Part shown: positions 18,388 through 26,944 of the stretch, piece after piece
Position numbering within the stretch: position 1 is the stretch's first letter
Layout: every line of letters begins with the position of its first letter
Source of the DNA: Bacteroidia bacterium
GTDB lineage: Bacteria; Bacteroidota; Bacteroidia; Flavobacteriales_E; Vicingaceae
DNA length: 64,000 bases
Direction of reading: 5' to 3'
NCBI GenBank assembly: GCA_030426475.1
Contig: JAUHYR010000001.1
Coordinates: 113,040 to 177,039 of the forward strand
The notes under the pieces: model-generated
The model's input: the letters and a program-made list of their open reading frames with translations, nothing else
What the model was told of the DNA's origin: nothing
The model's database searches: none
Position numbers and translations under genes: made by a program

Positions 18388-19551
18388 ATGTTTTTAAGGA
18401 ACTTTTTTTTACTCTCTTTCACTTGCTTTTGTTTAATAGTAAAAGCGGAAATGGTCAATATTGGCATATTGTCTAACCAAGATGTAAAAAGACTGGTTTT
18501 TAGCACATCAAGCGGAAAATACGCCATCTATACAGAGAAAGGAAAACTTACGGAAATTCATTTAAATGATGTTGTTCACATTTCTATTGAAAAAAATGGA
18601 GTTAGTATAAAAGGCTCTGATACTGATTTTGGTGAGTTTAAGCAGATAAACATAATAGGTCTTGACTGGCAAAATACATTTAAAATCAGATGTATTTCAC
18701 CGGATTTAAAAGCCAGAACCTATGAAGATAATTTACTCATTACCCAAAACTCCTATTACAACCATTTACAATTAATAAACAACATTGACATTGATAACTA
18801 TATAGCCGGAGTAGTAGAAAGTGAGGTAGGTAAAAGCCCGCCCGAAGAATATTTTAAGCTACAAGCAATTATTTGTAGAACTTACGCCTTAAAAAACTTT
18901 ACACGCCATGAAGCAGATGGTTTTCAGCTTTGTGACAGAGTTCATTGCCAGGCTTACCATGGTTATCCTACAAGCAAAGCCATTCACAAGGCAGCCGTTG
19001 AAACCAAAGATATTGTAATTGTAGATAGCGATATCAATCTAATCAACTCTGCGTTTTACTCTAACTGTGGCGGTCAAACGGCTAACTCCGAAGATGTTTG
19101 GATAAACCCTTTGGAATACTTAAAAAGCACGAAAGACTCTTTTTGTTTGCATGAAAATAATGCAAAATGGCGAAAAACGATTACTAAATCAGAATGGGAT
19201 AACTTTTTAAAACAGAAAGGCTTTCAAGAAAACGATAGCACTTCTGATGACTGTAAATATAGCTTCACGCAAACTTCAAGGCTTAAAAATTATAGTTGTG
19301 GCAATGTAAATGTTCCTTTAACTGAAATTCGTTCAAGCTTCGGATTAAAATCAGCTTATTTTAGTATTACTCCTATAGAAAACAATTTACTCATGTTTAA
19401 TGGCAGAGGTTTTGGGCATGGAGTAGGACTTTGCCAGGAAGGTGCGATGAAAATGGCAAAATCAGGATTTACCTATGCTCAAATACTTCATTATTACTAC
19501 AAAAATGTGCATATTGTAAGTAGGACAAACCTTCCTTTTTTTAAGGAATAA
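18388..19551 (+). CDS. SpoIID/LytB domain protein, exported
   Basis: The ATG at 18388 is preferred over a TTG at 18358 because it begins a signal peptide (MFLRNFFLLSFTCFCLIVKA). The SpoIID/LytB domain is shown by NIDNYIAGVVESEVG, the AIICRTYALKNF segment and the C-terminal GRGFGHGVGLCQEGAMKMA with Y-x-I-L-x-H-Y-Y. SpoIID proteins in sporulators are lytic transglycosylases acting on peptidoglycan stripped of stem peptides. Non-sporulating Bacteroidota keep homologues of unproven role, perhaps in wall turnover. Two cysteines at SNCGG and the GRGFGHG loop are typical. Length about 387 residues. Confidence 0.9.
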   Translation: MFLRNFFLLSFTCFCLIVKAEMVNIGILSNQDVKRLVFSTSSGKYAIYTEKGKLTEIHLNDVVHISIEKNGVSIKGSDTDFGEFKQINIIGLDWQNTFKIRCISPDLKARTYEDNLLITQNSYYNHLQLINNIDIDNYIAGVVESEVGKSPPEEYFKLQAIICRTYALKNFTRHEADGFQLCDRVHCQAYHGYPTSKAIHKAAVETKDIVIVDSDINLINSAFYSNCGGQTANSEDVWINPLEYLKSTKDSFCLHENNAKWRKTITKSEWDNFLKQKGFQENDSTSDDCKYSFTQTSRLKNYSCGNVNVPLTEIRSSFGLKSAYFSITPIENNLLMFNGRGFGHGVGLCQEGAMKMAKSGFTYAQILHYYYKNVHIVSRTNLPFFKE

Positions 19552-19603
19552 TTAAATAATAGTTAAACCAACCCCTTCATTTCATTTGTTTTAGAAATAA
19601 ATT

Positions 19604-19611
19604 TATCTTTG
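19604..19611 (+). promoter_or_regulatory. Candidate -7 element (TATCTTTG) for the UspA gene
   Basis: TATCTTTG matches TAnnTTTG and ends 19 nt before the ATG at 19631. A TTTG at 19585-19588 is only 15 nt upstream, short for a -33 box. Confidence 0.5.
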
Positions 19612-19630
19612 CCACCAAATTCAACCAACT

Positions 19631-20452
19631 ATGAGTAAAAATGTAATTTTAGTACCAACAGATTTTTCGAAAGTAGGCGACTGTGCACTTAACCATGCCA
19701 TAAAAGTTGCTCCTGAATTAAATGCAGATGTTCATTTGCTACATGTGGTGGCAAAACATAAGGAGGTAGATGAAAATAAAGACAAACTTGAGGCATTAGC
19801 AGCTTCTAAGTCAACTCCTCAGGTAACTGTTCATCCATCTGTTAGAATTGGAAATATTTTTGATGATATTGGCGATATGGCTTCTGAATTAGAAGCTAGC
19901 TTAATTATAATGGGAACTCACGGAGTAAAAGGAATTCAGCATTTAGTGGGAAGTTATGCAATGAAAGTGGTGGTAAATTCTGATGCTCCTTTTATCATTG
20001 TTCAGGAAAAAGAGATAAAAGATAATGGTTATGATGATATTGTTTTACCTATTGACCATGACCCAAAAAGTAAACAAAAGCTTACTGTAACTGCAATGAT
20101 TGCAAAGGTCTTTAAGTCAAGAATAAAGCTTTTTATGCCTTATGAAACAGATGAGTTTCTTAAAAATAAAGCTAATGCTGAGCTAAGCTTTGCTAAAAAG
20201 TATTTAGATGAAAGAGGAATGGCTTATACTGTTGACTATGCTGAAGAGAAAGGAAACTTCGCAAAACAAACAGTAAAATTTGCTTCTAAAGTAGAGGCAG
20301 ATTTAATTGCTGTTGTAAATATGTCAGACAGAGGATTGATGTCAGATTTATTTGGTAGTGATGAAATGGATTTAATTGCTAACGATGCACAAATACCGGT
20401 TTTAATTACAAACCCTACACAAAAATTTGTGAGCGAAAGTTTCGGAGGTTAA
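19631..20452 (+). CDS. Two-domain universal stress protein (UspA family)
   Basis: A 273-residue cytoplasmic protein with two UspA folds. The first starts ILVPTDFSKVGD and has the ATP-binding pattern G-x2-G-x9-G-S (GTHGVKGIQHLVGS). The second half (from about residue 140) keeps the fold (DIVLPIDHDPKSK, then DLIAVVNMSDRG, DLFGSDEMDLIA, PVLITNP) but not the full glycine pattern. Such proteins bind ATP or AMP and help survival in stress or growth arrest. It is a single gene with its own promoter and terminator, and lacks the CRP-type box seen before the stress genes at 54-57 kb. Confidence 0.92.
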   Translation: MSKNVILVPTDFSKVGDCALNHAIKVAPELNADVHLLHVVAKHKEVDENKDKLEALAASKSTPQVTVHPSVRIGNIFDDIGDMASELEASLIIMGTHGVKGIQHLVGSYAMKVVVNSDAPFIIVQEKEIKDNGYDDIVLPIDHDPKSKQKLTVTAMIAKVFKSRIKLFMPYETDEFLKNKANAELSFAKKYLDERGMAYTVDYAEEKGNFAKQTVKFASKVEADLIAVVNMSDRGLMSDLFGSDEMDLIANDAQIPVLITNPTQKFVSESFGG

Positions 20453-20477
20453 TTATTCACAGAAGATATATTATTCT

Positions 20478-20498
20478 AAAGCGCTCCATGAGCGCTTT
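20478..20498 (+). terminator. Rho-independent terminator after the UspA gene
   Basis: Stem AAAGCGCTC/GAGCGCTTT with a 3-nt loop followed by a T-run, 26 bp past the stop. Confidence 0.88.
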
Positions 20499-20515
20499 TT
20501 TTATTAAAAAGCACA

Positions 20516-21253
20516 ATGAAAAAGCGATTAAACTTTATTTTATTTGTTTTAGTATCGTCAACAATAACTGCTCAAACGTTTAACTATTTACCGGCTAACA
20601 TTGTTGGAAATCAATTAATAGAATACAGTCAATTTACAATTTCATATAATCCAAATCATAAACAGGCAAACTGGGTAGCTTATGAGTTAACGGCAGATGA
20701 GGTGAATGCTAAGCAGGAAAGATGCGATTGCTTTAAAATAGATAAAAAGATTTCTTCTGATGCGGTATCAAGCGGAGACTTTAGCTCGTCAGGATTTGAT
20801 AAAGGACATCTTTGTCCCGCAGCAGATTGTAATATTTCTAAACAAGCCAATGAAGAATCATTTTTAATGACAAATATGAGTCCGCAACTTCCGATATTTA
20901 ACAGAGGAATATGGTCTGACTTAGAAGAGTGGGTAAGAGAAACGGCATTGAATTATTCGACTATTTATGTGACAACGGGTCCTGTTTTTGTGAATAATCT
21001 AGGAACTTTATCTGAGAAAAAAATAACTATACCCGGATATTATTACAAAACGCTGTTAAGGTTTGATGGGGAAAAGATTAAAACCATAGCTTTCTTAATT
21101 CCTCATGTTGGAGCAGTCGGGAAGTTAAAAGATTATGTAGTTTCTGTAAACACAATAGAAACCATTACAGGAATAGACTTTTACCCTGAACTTGATGATT
21201 CACAAGAAAATAAAGTTGAATCGCAAATTGAATTACGAAAATGGGGACTATAA
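20516..21253 (+). CDS. Secreted DNA/RNA non-specific endonuclease
   Basis: A 245-residue protein with a signal peptide (cleaved near TITAQTF). It has the beta-beta-alpha-metal nuclease signature: the DRGH motif reads DKGHLCPAAD with the catalytic His, followed by the metal-binding Asn segment MTNMSPQ and FNRGIWSDLE. Enzymes of this family (Serratia NucA type) cut DNA and RNA without sequence preference using Mg2+. Extracellular location suggests nutrient scavenging or degradation of extracellular DNA. The gene ends 4 bp before the stop of the convergent lipoprotein gene. Confidence 0.93.
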   Translation: MKKRLNFILFVLVSSTITAQTFNYLPANIVGNQLIEYSQFTISYNPNHKQANWVAYELTADEVNAKQERCDCFKIDKKISSDAVSSGDFSSSGFDKGHLCPAADCNISKQANEESFLMTNMSPQLPIFNRGIWSDLEEWVRETALNYSTIYVTTGPVFVNNLGTLSEKKITIPGYYYKTLLRFDGEKIKTIAFLIPHVGAVGKLKDYVVSVNTIETITGIDFYPELDDSQENKVESQIELRKWGL

Positions 21254-21257
21254 AAGC

Positions 21258-21809
21258 TTAAGCAGGTTGTTCACCAACAACTTCGCCCGCTTGCTTTTCC
21301 CTTAATGTTTTAGCTGACTCTAACATTTTTTCAACGGCAGTCTTACTGTAAAATTCATCTTTAAGGTTTTGAATTTCATATCTGCCTCTGTCCTTAATAT
21401 TAGCTACATAAAAGAAATGGTATTCAGTTTCAATGCCCGAATCAGGAATTTCTCTTTCGTAAATAATGTGCGTAGAATCTTCCGACAATATTTTTGACTT
21501 ATAAACTAAGTCTCCGTCCAAGTCACTTTTAAGTAAAGCAAAATCTCCGGGACCGTCAGCTATTTCAATGCCATACATTTTACCTACTCTAATTTCAATT
21601 TTACCAAAAGAAGTTTCATTTACTTCAGGTAAACCCTGGTCTTCTCCCGGAACTTGAATCACTAATTCATAACCATATTCTGACAAATCTAAATCTACAT
21701 AACCGGGAATAGTTACCACCTCATTTTCGGTAGTTGTTTCTGATTCTCCACCTCCACAGCTAAATAGAGTTAATAATGAAAGTGATAATGCAATAGATAA
21801 ATTTCTCAT
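21258..21809 (-). CDS. Hypothetical lipoprotein
   Basis: A 183-residue protein with a lipoprotein signal (SLLTLFSC, then a Gly/Glu/Thr-rich linker). The mature part is acidic with short strand-forming segments (GKIEIRVGKMYGIEIADGPG, IIYEREIPDSG) and an alpha-helical C-terminus. I do not recognise the family. It ends next to the nuclease gene (convergent) and follows nothing obvious in function; it may be monocistronic. Confidence 0.75.
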   Translation of the reverse strand: MRNLSIALSLSLLTLFSCGGGESETTTENEVVTIPGYVDLDLSEYGYELVIQVPGEDQGLPEVNETSFGKIEIRVGKMYGIEIADGPGDFALLKSDLDGDLVYKSKILSEDSTHIIYEREIPDSGIETEYHFFYVANIKDRGRYEIQNLKDEFYSKTAVEKMLESAKTLREKQAGEVVGEQPA

Positions 21810-21878
21810 AACTAAATAATTGATGGAGTAAAGATAAATAAACTGCCAAGAGTTAGGGTATAAAAAGCCAATAAATTT

Positions 21879-22790
21879 TTACTGATATACCGGACAAGGG
21901 TCTTGACCTTCTGCTCCGTAAGGAGTACAACCGCTAAACCCAAGCATTACTTCATGCCCCATAATGTTGAGGTTACGCATATAATTAAGAGGATAATCAA
22001 AAGCATAACCAAGCGTAATAATTTTACCAACTTTAAACTTCAGTTGTGCGTTTATTGCTTCTCCAACTCTATACCCTACACCAAACGAAAAAGTTTGACC
22101 ATATTCAAGGTTTAAGTTTAAATCAATGGCAGGAGGCGCTATAAAGTTGGCTTTTATTAAGGTAGAATAAAATACATTCCAGCTGCCGCCTGTGTGAATA
22201 CGTTTTCCCATCATAAACAAATAATGGTGCTTGAGTTTGTTTTTATCTCCCGCTACTTTTATGCTTAGTGGAACTACTTGTTGGATAGATAGTCCGTAAA
22301 ATGCCGTTTTATTATAAAACAATATTCCCGGCATAATATCAGGGTAGTGGTAAGCCGATTGCTGTGTCAGAAGTAAAGGGTCATTTGTCATTCTATTGAC
22401 ACCAAAGTCTTGCAGACCGCCAAAAACTCCCATAGCCATTCGTTTCTTTTTTGCTAAACGCAAATGGTAGGTATAACCTAAATAGATGTAATTATGCTTA
22501 ATGATATGAGTTTGGTCTTGCGAAATATATGCACCTACCGCATGTGTTCCTTTTACATATCGTTTAAATTTTAGCGGCATATTAAAGCTAACAAAGTAAG
22601 ACCTTGGCGCATTATCAAATCCAACCCATTGAAATCTTCCACCCATTTTTAAATCAAAGCACTTTTGCATCCCTCCAAAAGCAGGATTGTGTCCATAATT
22701 ATTAAATACGTACTGAGAATATTGTGGGGTTTGTTGTGCTGAAAGCAGAACAGTAAATAATAGGGGTATGATGAAAAGTAATTTTTTCAT
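21879..22790 (-). CDS. PorP/SprF family type IX secretion membrane protein
   Basis: A 303-residue outer-membrane beta-barrel protein. The N-terminal signal is followed by QTPQYSQYVFNNYGHNPAFGG, the family hallmark (QYSQY, then NPA-GG), and by aromatic strands typical of PorP/SprF. In gliding Bacteroidota, SprF-type proteins help T9SS export partner adhesins and are usually encoded directly downstream of a large CHU_C or SprB-type gene. Here the ATG overlaps the stop of a CHU_C gene by one base (TAATG), so the two are translationally coupled and probably act as a pair. Confidence 0.95.
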   Translation of the reverse strand: MKKLLFIIPLLFTVLLSAQQTPQYSQYVFNNYGHNPAFGGMQKCFDLKMGGRFQWVGFDNAPRSYFVSFNMPLKFKRYVKGTHAVGAYISQDQTHIIKHNYIYLGYTYHLRLAKKKRMAMGVFGGLQDFGVNRMTNDPLLLTQQSAYHYPDIMPGILFYNKTAFYGLSIQQVVPLSIKVAGDKNKLKHHYLFMMGKRIHTGGSWNVFYSTLIKANFIAPPAIDLNLNLEYGQTFSFGVGYRVGEAINAQLKFKVGKIITLGYAFDYPLNYMRNLNIMGHEVMLGFSGCTPYGAEGQDPCPVYQ

Positions 22791-23371
22791 TAATAAAATA
22801 GCGATACTGCTCCTTTAACAAGTATTTTGCTTCCGTCTTTTTCTTCTTCACCCGTATCAATGATATAGTAATATGTTCCGGCAGGAAGTAGTTTTCCGAT
22901 ATAAGTTCCGTCCCAGCCTTCTCCGTTTACATAGCCTTTTTCATGATAGACTCTTTCTCCCCAACGGGTATAAATAAAAACTTCGTTATCAGGATATTTG
23001 TGAATGTTTAATATAAACCATGTGTCGTTATATTTATCGTCATTTGGGGTGACAATATCATTGCCTTTCGGTAATTCACATTCTAATTGGGTTACTGTAA
23101 TTTCAATAGTGTCTGAGCAAGCGCTAACATCAGAAATGATTAATTGATGCGAACCAACAGCTAAATTAGGAAAAGTAGTAGTTGAACCATTGTAATTTTG
23201 CCCGTCTAAAACATACTTATTGGGCGTGCCTCCGGTTACTGAATCAATTGTAAAATCAGCAAAGTCGGTGTAGCAATCTACATTTACATTGGTAGGATAG
23301 ATTTGGAAATTGCACTGAGAAACTCCAAGTTTTGCAAGAAATAATACTAAAATCAACACAACTACTCTCAT
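22790..23371 (-). CDS. Short secreted protein with one SprB-like repeat and CHU_C domain
   Basis: A 193-residue exported protein. After the signal peptide there is a single SprB-repeat-like unit (GGTPNKYVLDG, NLAVGSHQLIISD, a cysteine, ITV). The rest is a CHU_C type B sorting domain (IVTPNDDKYNDTWF, VFIYTRWGERVYH, GWDGTY, GTYYYIID). It is far shorter than typical SprB adhesins. It is coupled to the downstream PorP/SprF gene, and lies 23 bp after the VWA gene, forming a three-gene operon. Confidence 0.9.
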   Translation of the reverse strand: MRVVVLILVLFLAKLGVSQCNFQIYPTNVNVDCYTDFADFTIDSVTGGTPNKYVLDGQNYNGSTTTFPNLAVGSHQLIISDVSACSDTIEITVTQLECELPKGNDIVTPNDDKYNDTWFILNIHKYPDNEVFIYTRWGERVYHEKGYVNGEGWDGTYIGKLLPAGTYYYIIDTGEEEKDGSKILVKGAVSLFY

Positions 23372-23394
23372 AGGCAGGCTAAATTAACCAAAAT

Positions 23395-24762
23395 TTAAGG
23401 ATTGATTTTAGATTTAGTTTTAATCTCCTCTAACAGTACGCTTTTTGCTTGTTCGTAGGTAGAAATATTTATATAACTTCCTTTCCCTGCTTTTGCCACA
23501 GACTCCATAGACTCAATAGTATATTTTTCATTTTTTACACCTACCACAGACATATAAATGCCTTTTTCGGAATGTTTTTCAATATCTCTAAGCTGTCCTT
23601 TCCCTTTTCCATCTACTTTAAAAGCACCATCGGTAGAAATAATTACCTGGTTATTTCCATTGGGAATAAAATGTTTTTTGGCTACTTCATAAGCTTTTTC
23701 AATTCCCTTGGCTCCTGCGGTATAACCTCCTGCCGTTAGCGAACGAATAGTGTCAATAATAGGTTGCTTGTTGTCTCCCGGAACACCTTCTAAAATAACA
23801 ATGGCATCACTAGAATAGGTGACTAATGAAATTCTGTCAATATCACGCATTAGTTTTAAAAGCTCTACCATAGAAGCTTTAAGTAAGTCTAAACGGCCTT
23901 GTTGTTTCATAGAAGTAGAAACATCTATTAAAAAAACCACATTGTTTGGCGCGTACTCTTTACGAGAAAGCTCTCCCGGATTTTCGGGTTCCTCCACTTC
24001 TAATTCTTGCCCTGCGTCATTTGGATTAACCTCTACAATTAGTGGCTCATTAGCTAATGTATCTTCAATAGGAACATCTTTTTCATTAGCATCTTTCGGT
24101 AATAATTCTAACACTAAAGTGGTACTTTTTTTATTTAAAAAGAATGAGGCTTCATCAGATTTATAACCTTCGGCATTACCAACTATGTAGTATAAATCCT
24201 GTCTGAATTGCTTACTTACGATACCCGAAGATCCGGTTTTATAACGTTTGTAAGAAAGTCCGTCCCAAATCACATCTACTAAAGCTCCTTTAATGGGCTC
24301 TTTTGAAATTTTATCAATGACTTGCACGGTAAGTTCATGATTTAGCTCTACGGGTTTTCGGTTCACAGAAAAATCAGGACAGTCAAGCGATTCGTTTACA
24401 TCACCATATTTGGAATTTCCCTCAAGAGTAAATAAAATAGGTTCGTTATTAGAACTTACCCAAACAGGCACTTCTTTTTTAAAGCTACCTTTTTTAACAG
24501 GAGTATATTTTATTCTGATAATAGCACTGCTGTCAGGTTCTACTTTTTTTGCTGAAAACAATACCTTAACAGCATAAGGCTCATCGGCACGTAATAAATA
24601 AATAGCTTTTTTGCTAGCGTTGGTTACTTCAAAGTCGTAATAGGTTACATCACCTTGATTAATAATGCCAAAGTTGTGGTAAGAAGTATTAAACACTACT
24701 TGTGCAGAGGAAGAAATAACTGCCAATAAAAAACTAAAAAATATGAGGTGTTTTAATTTCAC
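23395..24762 (-). CDS. Exported DUF1573 - von Willebrand A domain protein
   Basis: A 455-residue exported protein. After a signal peptide (cleaved near ISSSAQV), residues about 22-120 form a DUF1573/ASH-like beta-sandwich (FNTSYHNFGIINQGDV). A middle domain resembles a carboxypeptidase-regulatory sandwich (DKISKEPIKGALVDV). The C-terminal half is a VWA domain with a MIDAS motif (FLIDVSTSM, D-x-S-x-S), TYSSDA and a later DGAF. VWA domains bind metal and protein ligands. As the first gene of the operon with a CHU_C protein and PorP/SprF, it is probably part of a cell-surface assembly. Confidence 0.9.
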   Translation of the reverse strand: MKLKHLIFFSFLLAVISSSAQVVFNTSYHNFGIINQGDVTYYDFEVTNASKKAIYLLRADEPYAVKVLFSAKKVEPDSSAIIRIKYTPVKKGSFKKEVPVWVSSNNEPILFTLEGNSKYGDVNESLDCPDFSVNRKPVELNHELTVQVIDKISKEPIKGALVDVIWDGLSYKRYKTGSSGIVSKQFRQDLYYIVGNAEGYKSDEASFFLNKKSTTLVLELLPKDANEKDVPIEDTLANEPLIVEVNPNDAGQELEVEEPENPGELSRKEYAPNNVVFLIDVSTSMKQQGRLDLLKASMVELLKLMRDIDRISLVTYSSDAIVILEGVPGDNKQPIIDTIRSLTAGGYTAGAKGIEKAYEVAKKHFIPNGNNQVIISTDGAFKVDGKGKGQLRDIEKHSEKGIYMSVVGVKNEKYTIESMESVAKAGKGSYINISTYEQAKSVLLEEIKTKSKINP

Positions 24763-24790
24763 TATGGACTGCTTTGCAAAAACAATACCG

Positions 24791-24798
24791 CAAAGGTA
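24791..24798 (-). promoter_or_regulatory. Candidate -7 element (TACCTTTG) for the VWA - CHU_C - PorP operon
   Basis: TACCTTTG on the minus strand ends 28 nt before the ATG at 24762. No clear -33 box. Confidence 0.5.
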
Positions 24799-24905
24799 TA
24801 AAATGAAAGATTGTGTGTAGATTAAATTATAAACAAAAAACCTAACTAAAGCTGAACATTGTTTTGTGGATGTTTAAAATATATAATTTAATTTTTCATT
24901 TCTCA

Positions 24906-25283
24906 TCAGTGCTTTTTAAAGAAATATAGATTTTCTTCACTTGAATAAATAAGTCTGACTTCATTTTCTTCTATTACAACTTTTGAGAACCAATTCCCAG
25001 TTGGAATTCCTCCAACATTATAATCAAAATTTTCGAATAAGATAAATTCTCTTATGGAATCATAACTCCAATTACTTCTATTTGAAAATAACACATTAGT
25101 CTCATCAGTTATCCAATATTCATAGGTACCGTCACTATTAATTTTAATAGAATCTACAGCAGTTAAGTTATTATAGTCTGTCATGTTAAACGAGTACTTC
25201 CCTATTAAATCATTTTTTGAAGGCGATCTCGAACAGGAGAAGAATAAAAGCAAGCATAGTGTTTGTAATATCATTAATTTCAT
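24906..25283 (-). CDS. Small hypothetical lipoprotein
   Basis: A 125-residue protein with a lipobox (LLLFFSC). The mature part has short strands in the style of lipocalin-like lipoproteins (GKYSFNMTDY, SDGTYEYWI, NWFSKVVIEENEVRLIYSSEE), which suggests a small beta-barrel, but I cannot assign a family. It follows a small membrane protein gene by 24 bp and is probably in the same transcript. Confidence 0.65.
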   Translation of the reverse strand: MKLMILQTLCLLLFFSCSRSPSKNDLIGKYSFNMTDYNNLTAVDSIKINSDGTYEYWITDETNVLFSNRSNWSYDSIREFILFENFDYNVGGIPTGNWFSKVVIEENEVRLIYSSEENLYFFKKH

Positions 25284-25307
25284 ATGGATTTTTTAGTGAT
25301 ATAATTA

Positions 25308-25592
25308 TTACCAATCAAGTGATATAGACATAATGAATAACACAAATAGAATTATCTGTAAGGAATAGGCTATAACGGAGTACCAAAATAACTTTATATT
25401 TTTATCAGATACTCTTTTCTTTTCATTCTTAATTATGTTATATAAAAATACTTGATCAGAAAACATGCGTGTATAATAATCAGCTTTTTTACCCAATTTA
25501 GAAACTATATCTCGGATTATCATAGATAAGAAAAAGTTTTGAATTCCGTTGATTATGAACAACCCTAATATCAATTTGGCAGCTAACCCCAT
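25308..25592 (-). CDS. Small hypothetical membrane protein
   Basis: A 94-residue protein with two predicted transmembrane segments, one N-terminal (LILGLFIINGIQNFFLSMII) and one C-terminal (YSVIAYSLQIILFVLFIMS), joined by a basic loop. No family recognised. The base composition is especially AT-rich here. It is upstream of, and probably co-transcribed with, the small lipoprotein gene. Confidence 0.6.
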   Translation of the reverse strand: MGLAAKLILGLFIINGIQNFFLSMIIRDIVSKLGKKADYYTRMFSDQVFLYNIIKNEKKRVSDKNIKLFWYSVIAYSLQIILFVLFIMSISLDW

Positions 25593-25696
25593 ATTTAATT
25601 TAATGAATTATACCCTAATTCCTGTTGAAATTTGTCTAGTGAAAAAATATTTCTTTCACTGCATTAAATGTACGGTTAAATTTTTTTAGCATAAAA

Positions 25697-25723
25697 AAAC
25701 CCCAACTAAAAAGTTGAGGTTTT
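25697..25723 (-). terminator. Rho-independent terminator after the CAT-anticodon tRNA
   Basis: Stem AAAACCCCAAC/GTTGAGGTTTT with one mismatch and a 5-nt loop, followed by T-rich sequence on the minus strand, 6 bp beyond the tRNA 3' end. Confidence 0.8.
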
Positions 25724-25729
25724 AAAGAG

Positions 25730-25803
25730 TGGGCCCACCTGGGCTCGAACCAGGGACCCCCTGATTATGAGTCAGGTGCTCTAACCAGCTGAGCTATGGG
25801 CCC
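25730..25803 (-). tRNA. tRNA with CAT anticodon (elongator tRNA-Met, or tRNA-Ile2)
   Basis: A complete cloverleaf of 74 nt on the minus strand. Acceptor stem GGGCCCA/TGGGCCC with discriminator A, D-arm with AGCTCAGCTGGTTAGAGC, anticodon stem CCTGA/TCAGG with loop CTCATAA (anticodon CAT) and T-arm with GGTTCGAGCC. CCA is not encoded. A CAT anticodon can be elongator Met or lysidine-modified Ile2. The variable region GGGGTC resembles Met tRNAs, so Met is slightly favoured. It lacks the C1:A72 mismatch of initiator tRNA. Confidence 0.93.
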
Positions 25804-25870
25804 TTTTAAGCTTAAGTAGCTTAAATTGGGCTGCAATTTTACATATTTGCACCCTAATACACAAATTAAG

Positions 25871-26488
25871 ATGAATTTAAACGGAATTAAAAACATTATT
25901 TTCGATTTGGGAGGAGTAATCTTAAATATAGATTATCAGCTAACGGAAAATGCTTTTAAAGACTTGGGTATGCAGAACTTTGATGAAGTGTATTCTCAAC
26001 AAAAACAAAGTGGTTTGTTCGACCAATTTGAAGTCGGAAAATTATCAGCAAAAGAGTTTATCCAACAAATAAAAACAGAAGCAAACTTAGTAGTAGATGA
26101 CCAAAAAGTTGTTGATGCCTGGAATGCCATGTTGCTTGACTTACCTAAAAAGAGATTAAAATTGCTTACTCAACTGAAGGATAGTTATACCACATTTTTG
26201 TTAAGCAATACCAACGAAATTCACTTTAATGCTTTTAGCAATATAGTGGAAAAAGAAACAGGGCAGGCTTCATTATTTCCATTTTTTAAAGAAGTATTTT
26301 ATTCCCATGAAATTCAATTACGAAAACCCGAAAAGCAGGCGTTTAATCATATTCTTTTAAAACATGATTTAAAGCCTTTTGAAACTCTTTTTATTGATGA
26401 TTCTCCCCAACATATTGCTTCTGCCAAAGAAATGGGAATAAATACTTATCACTTGCAAAAAGGGGAAGATATCTTGGAGTTGTTTTAG
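25871..26488 (+). CDS. HAD-superfamily hydrolase
   Basis: The ATG at 25871 (MNLNGIKNIIFDLGGVILNID) is preferred to an upstream TTG at 25826. HAD motif I reads DLGGV: the nucleophile Asp is present, but the usual second Asp (DxD) is Gly, as in some HAD families such as YihX-like phosphatases and haloacid dehalogenases. Motif II is LSNTNE, the motif III Lys is in LRKPEKQAF and motif IV is FIDDSPQHIASA. About 205 residues, cytoplasmic. It most resembles the YihX/alpha-D-glucose-1-phosphatase-like group; substrate unknown. Its stop interlocks with that of mce (TTAG at 26485-26488). Confidence 0.9.
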   Translation: MNLNGIKNIIFDLGGVILNIDYQLTENAFKDLGMQNFDEVYSQQKQSGLFDQFEVGKLSAKEFIQQIKTEANLVVDDQKVVDAWNAMLLDLPKKRLKLLTQLKDSYTTFLLSNTNEIHFNAFSNIVEKETGQASLFPFFKEVFYSHEIQLRKPEKQAFNHILLKHDLKPFETLFIDDSPQHIASAKEMGINTYHLQKGEDILELF

Positions 26489-26886
26489 CCTTTATCCTGA
26501 CAAATCTCCACTAAAACCCCATTAGTTGATTTTGGGTGCAAAAAGGCAATAAGTTTATTGTCGGCACCTTCTTTTGGTGCTTCATGTATCATGGTAAAGC
26601 CTTCTGATTGCAAACGTTTAATTTCTGCATAAATATCATCTACTTCAAAAGCAATATGATGAATGCCTTCGCCCTTTTTTTCAATAAATTTAGCAATGGC
26701 GCTATCAGGGTTTGTAGCTTGTAATAATTCTATTTTACTTTCTCCCGTTTCAAAAAAGGAAGTAATCACATTTTCGCTTTCAACCTCTTCTTGTTTGTAA
26801 GGCTTTTTGTTGAACAGCTTTTCAAACAGGCTGTTAGATGCTGTAATATCTTTTACTGCAATTCCTATGTGTTCTATCTTTTTCAT
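26485..26886 (-). CDS. mce: Methylmalonyl-CoA epimerase
   Basis: A 133-residue vicinal-oxygen-chelate (glyoxalase-fold) protein. It interconverts (R)- and (S)-methylmalonyl-CoA in the propionate/succinate route. Two beta-alpha-beta-beta-beta modules are visible, with metal ligands at HIGIAV near the N-terminus, the Gln/Glu region IELLQ, HHIAFEV and the final LVEICQ. Length is typical. Methylmalonyl-CoA mutase is not in this window. Confidence 0.92.
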   Translation of the reverse strand: MKKIEHIGIAVKDITASNSLFEKLFNKKPYKQEEVESENVITSFFETGESKIELLQATNPDSAIAKFIEKKGEGIHHIAFEVDDIYAEIKRLQSEGFTMIHEAPKEGADNKLIAFLHPKSTNGVLVEICQDKG

Positions 26887-26903
26887 GGGCTTACGGGTAT
26901 AAA

Positions 26904-26926
26904 AAAAGCCCTACAAGAGGGCTTTT
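26904..26926 (-). terminator. Rho-independent terminator after the 26945-27730 gene
   Basis: Stem AAAAGCCCT/AGGGCTTTT (9 bp) with a 5-nt loop and a T-run on the minus strand, just upstream of mce. Confidence 0.85.
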
Positions 26927-26944
26927 CTAAAAAGTATGTGATTA

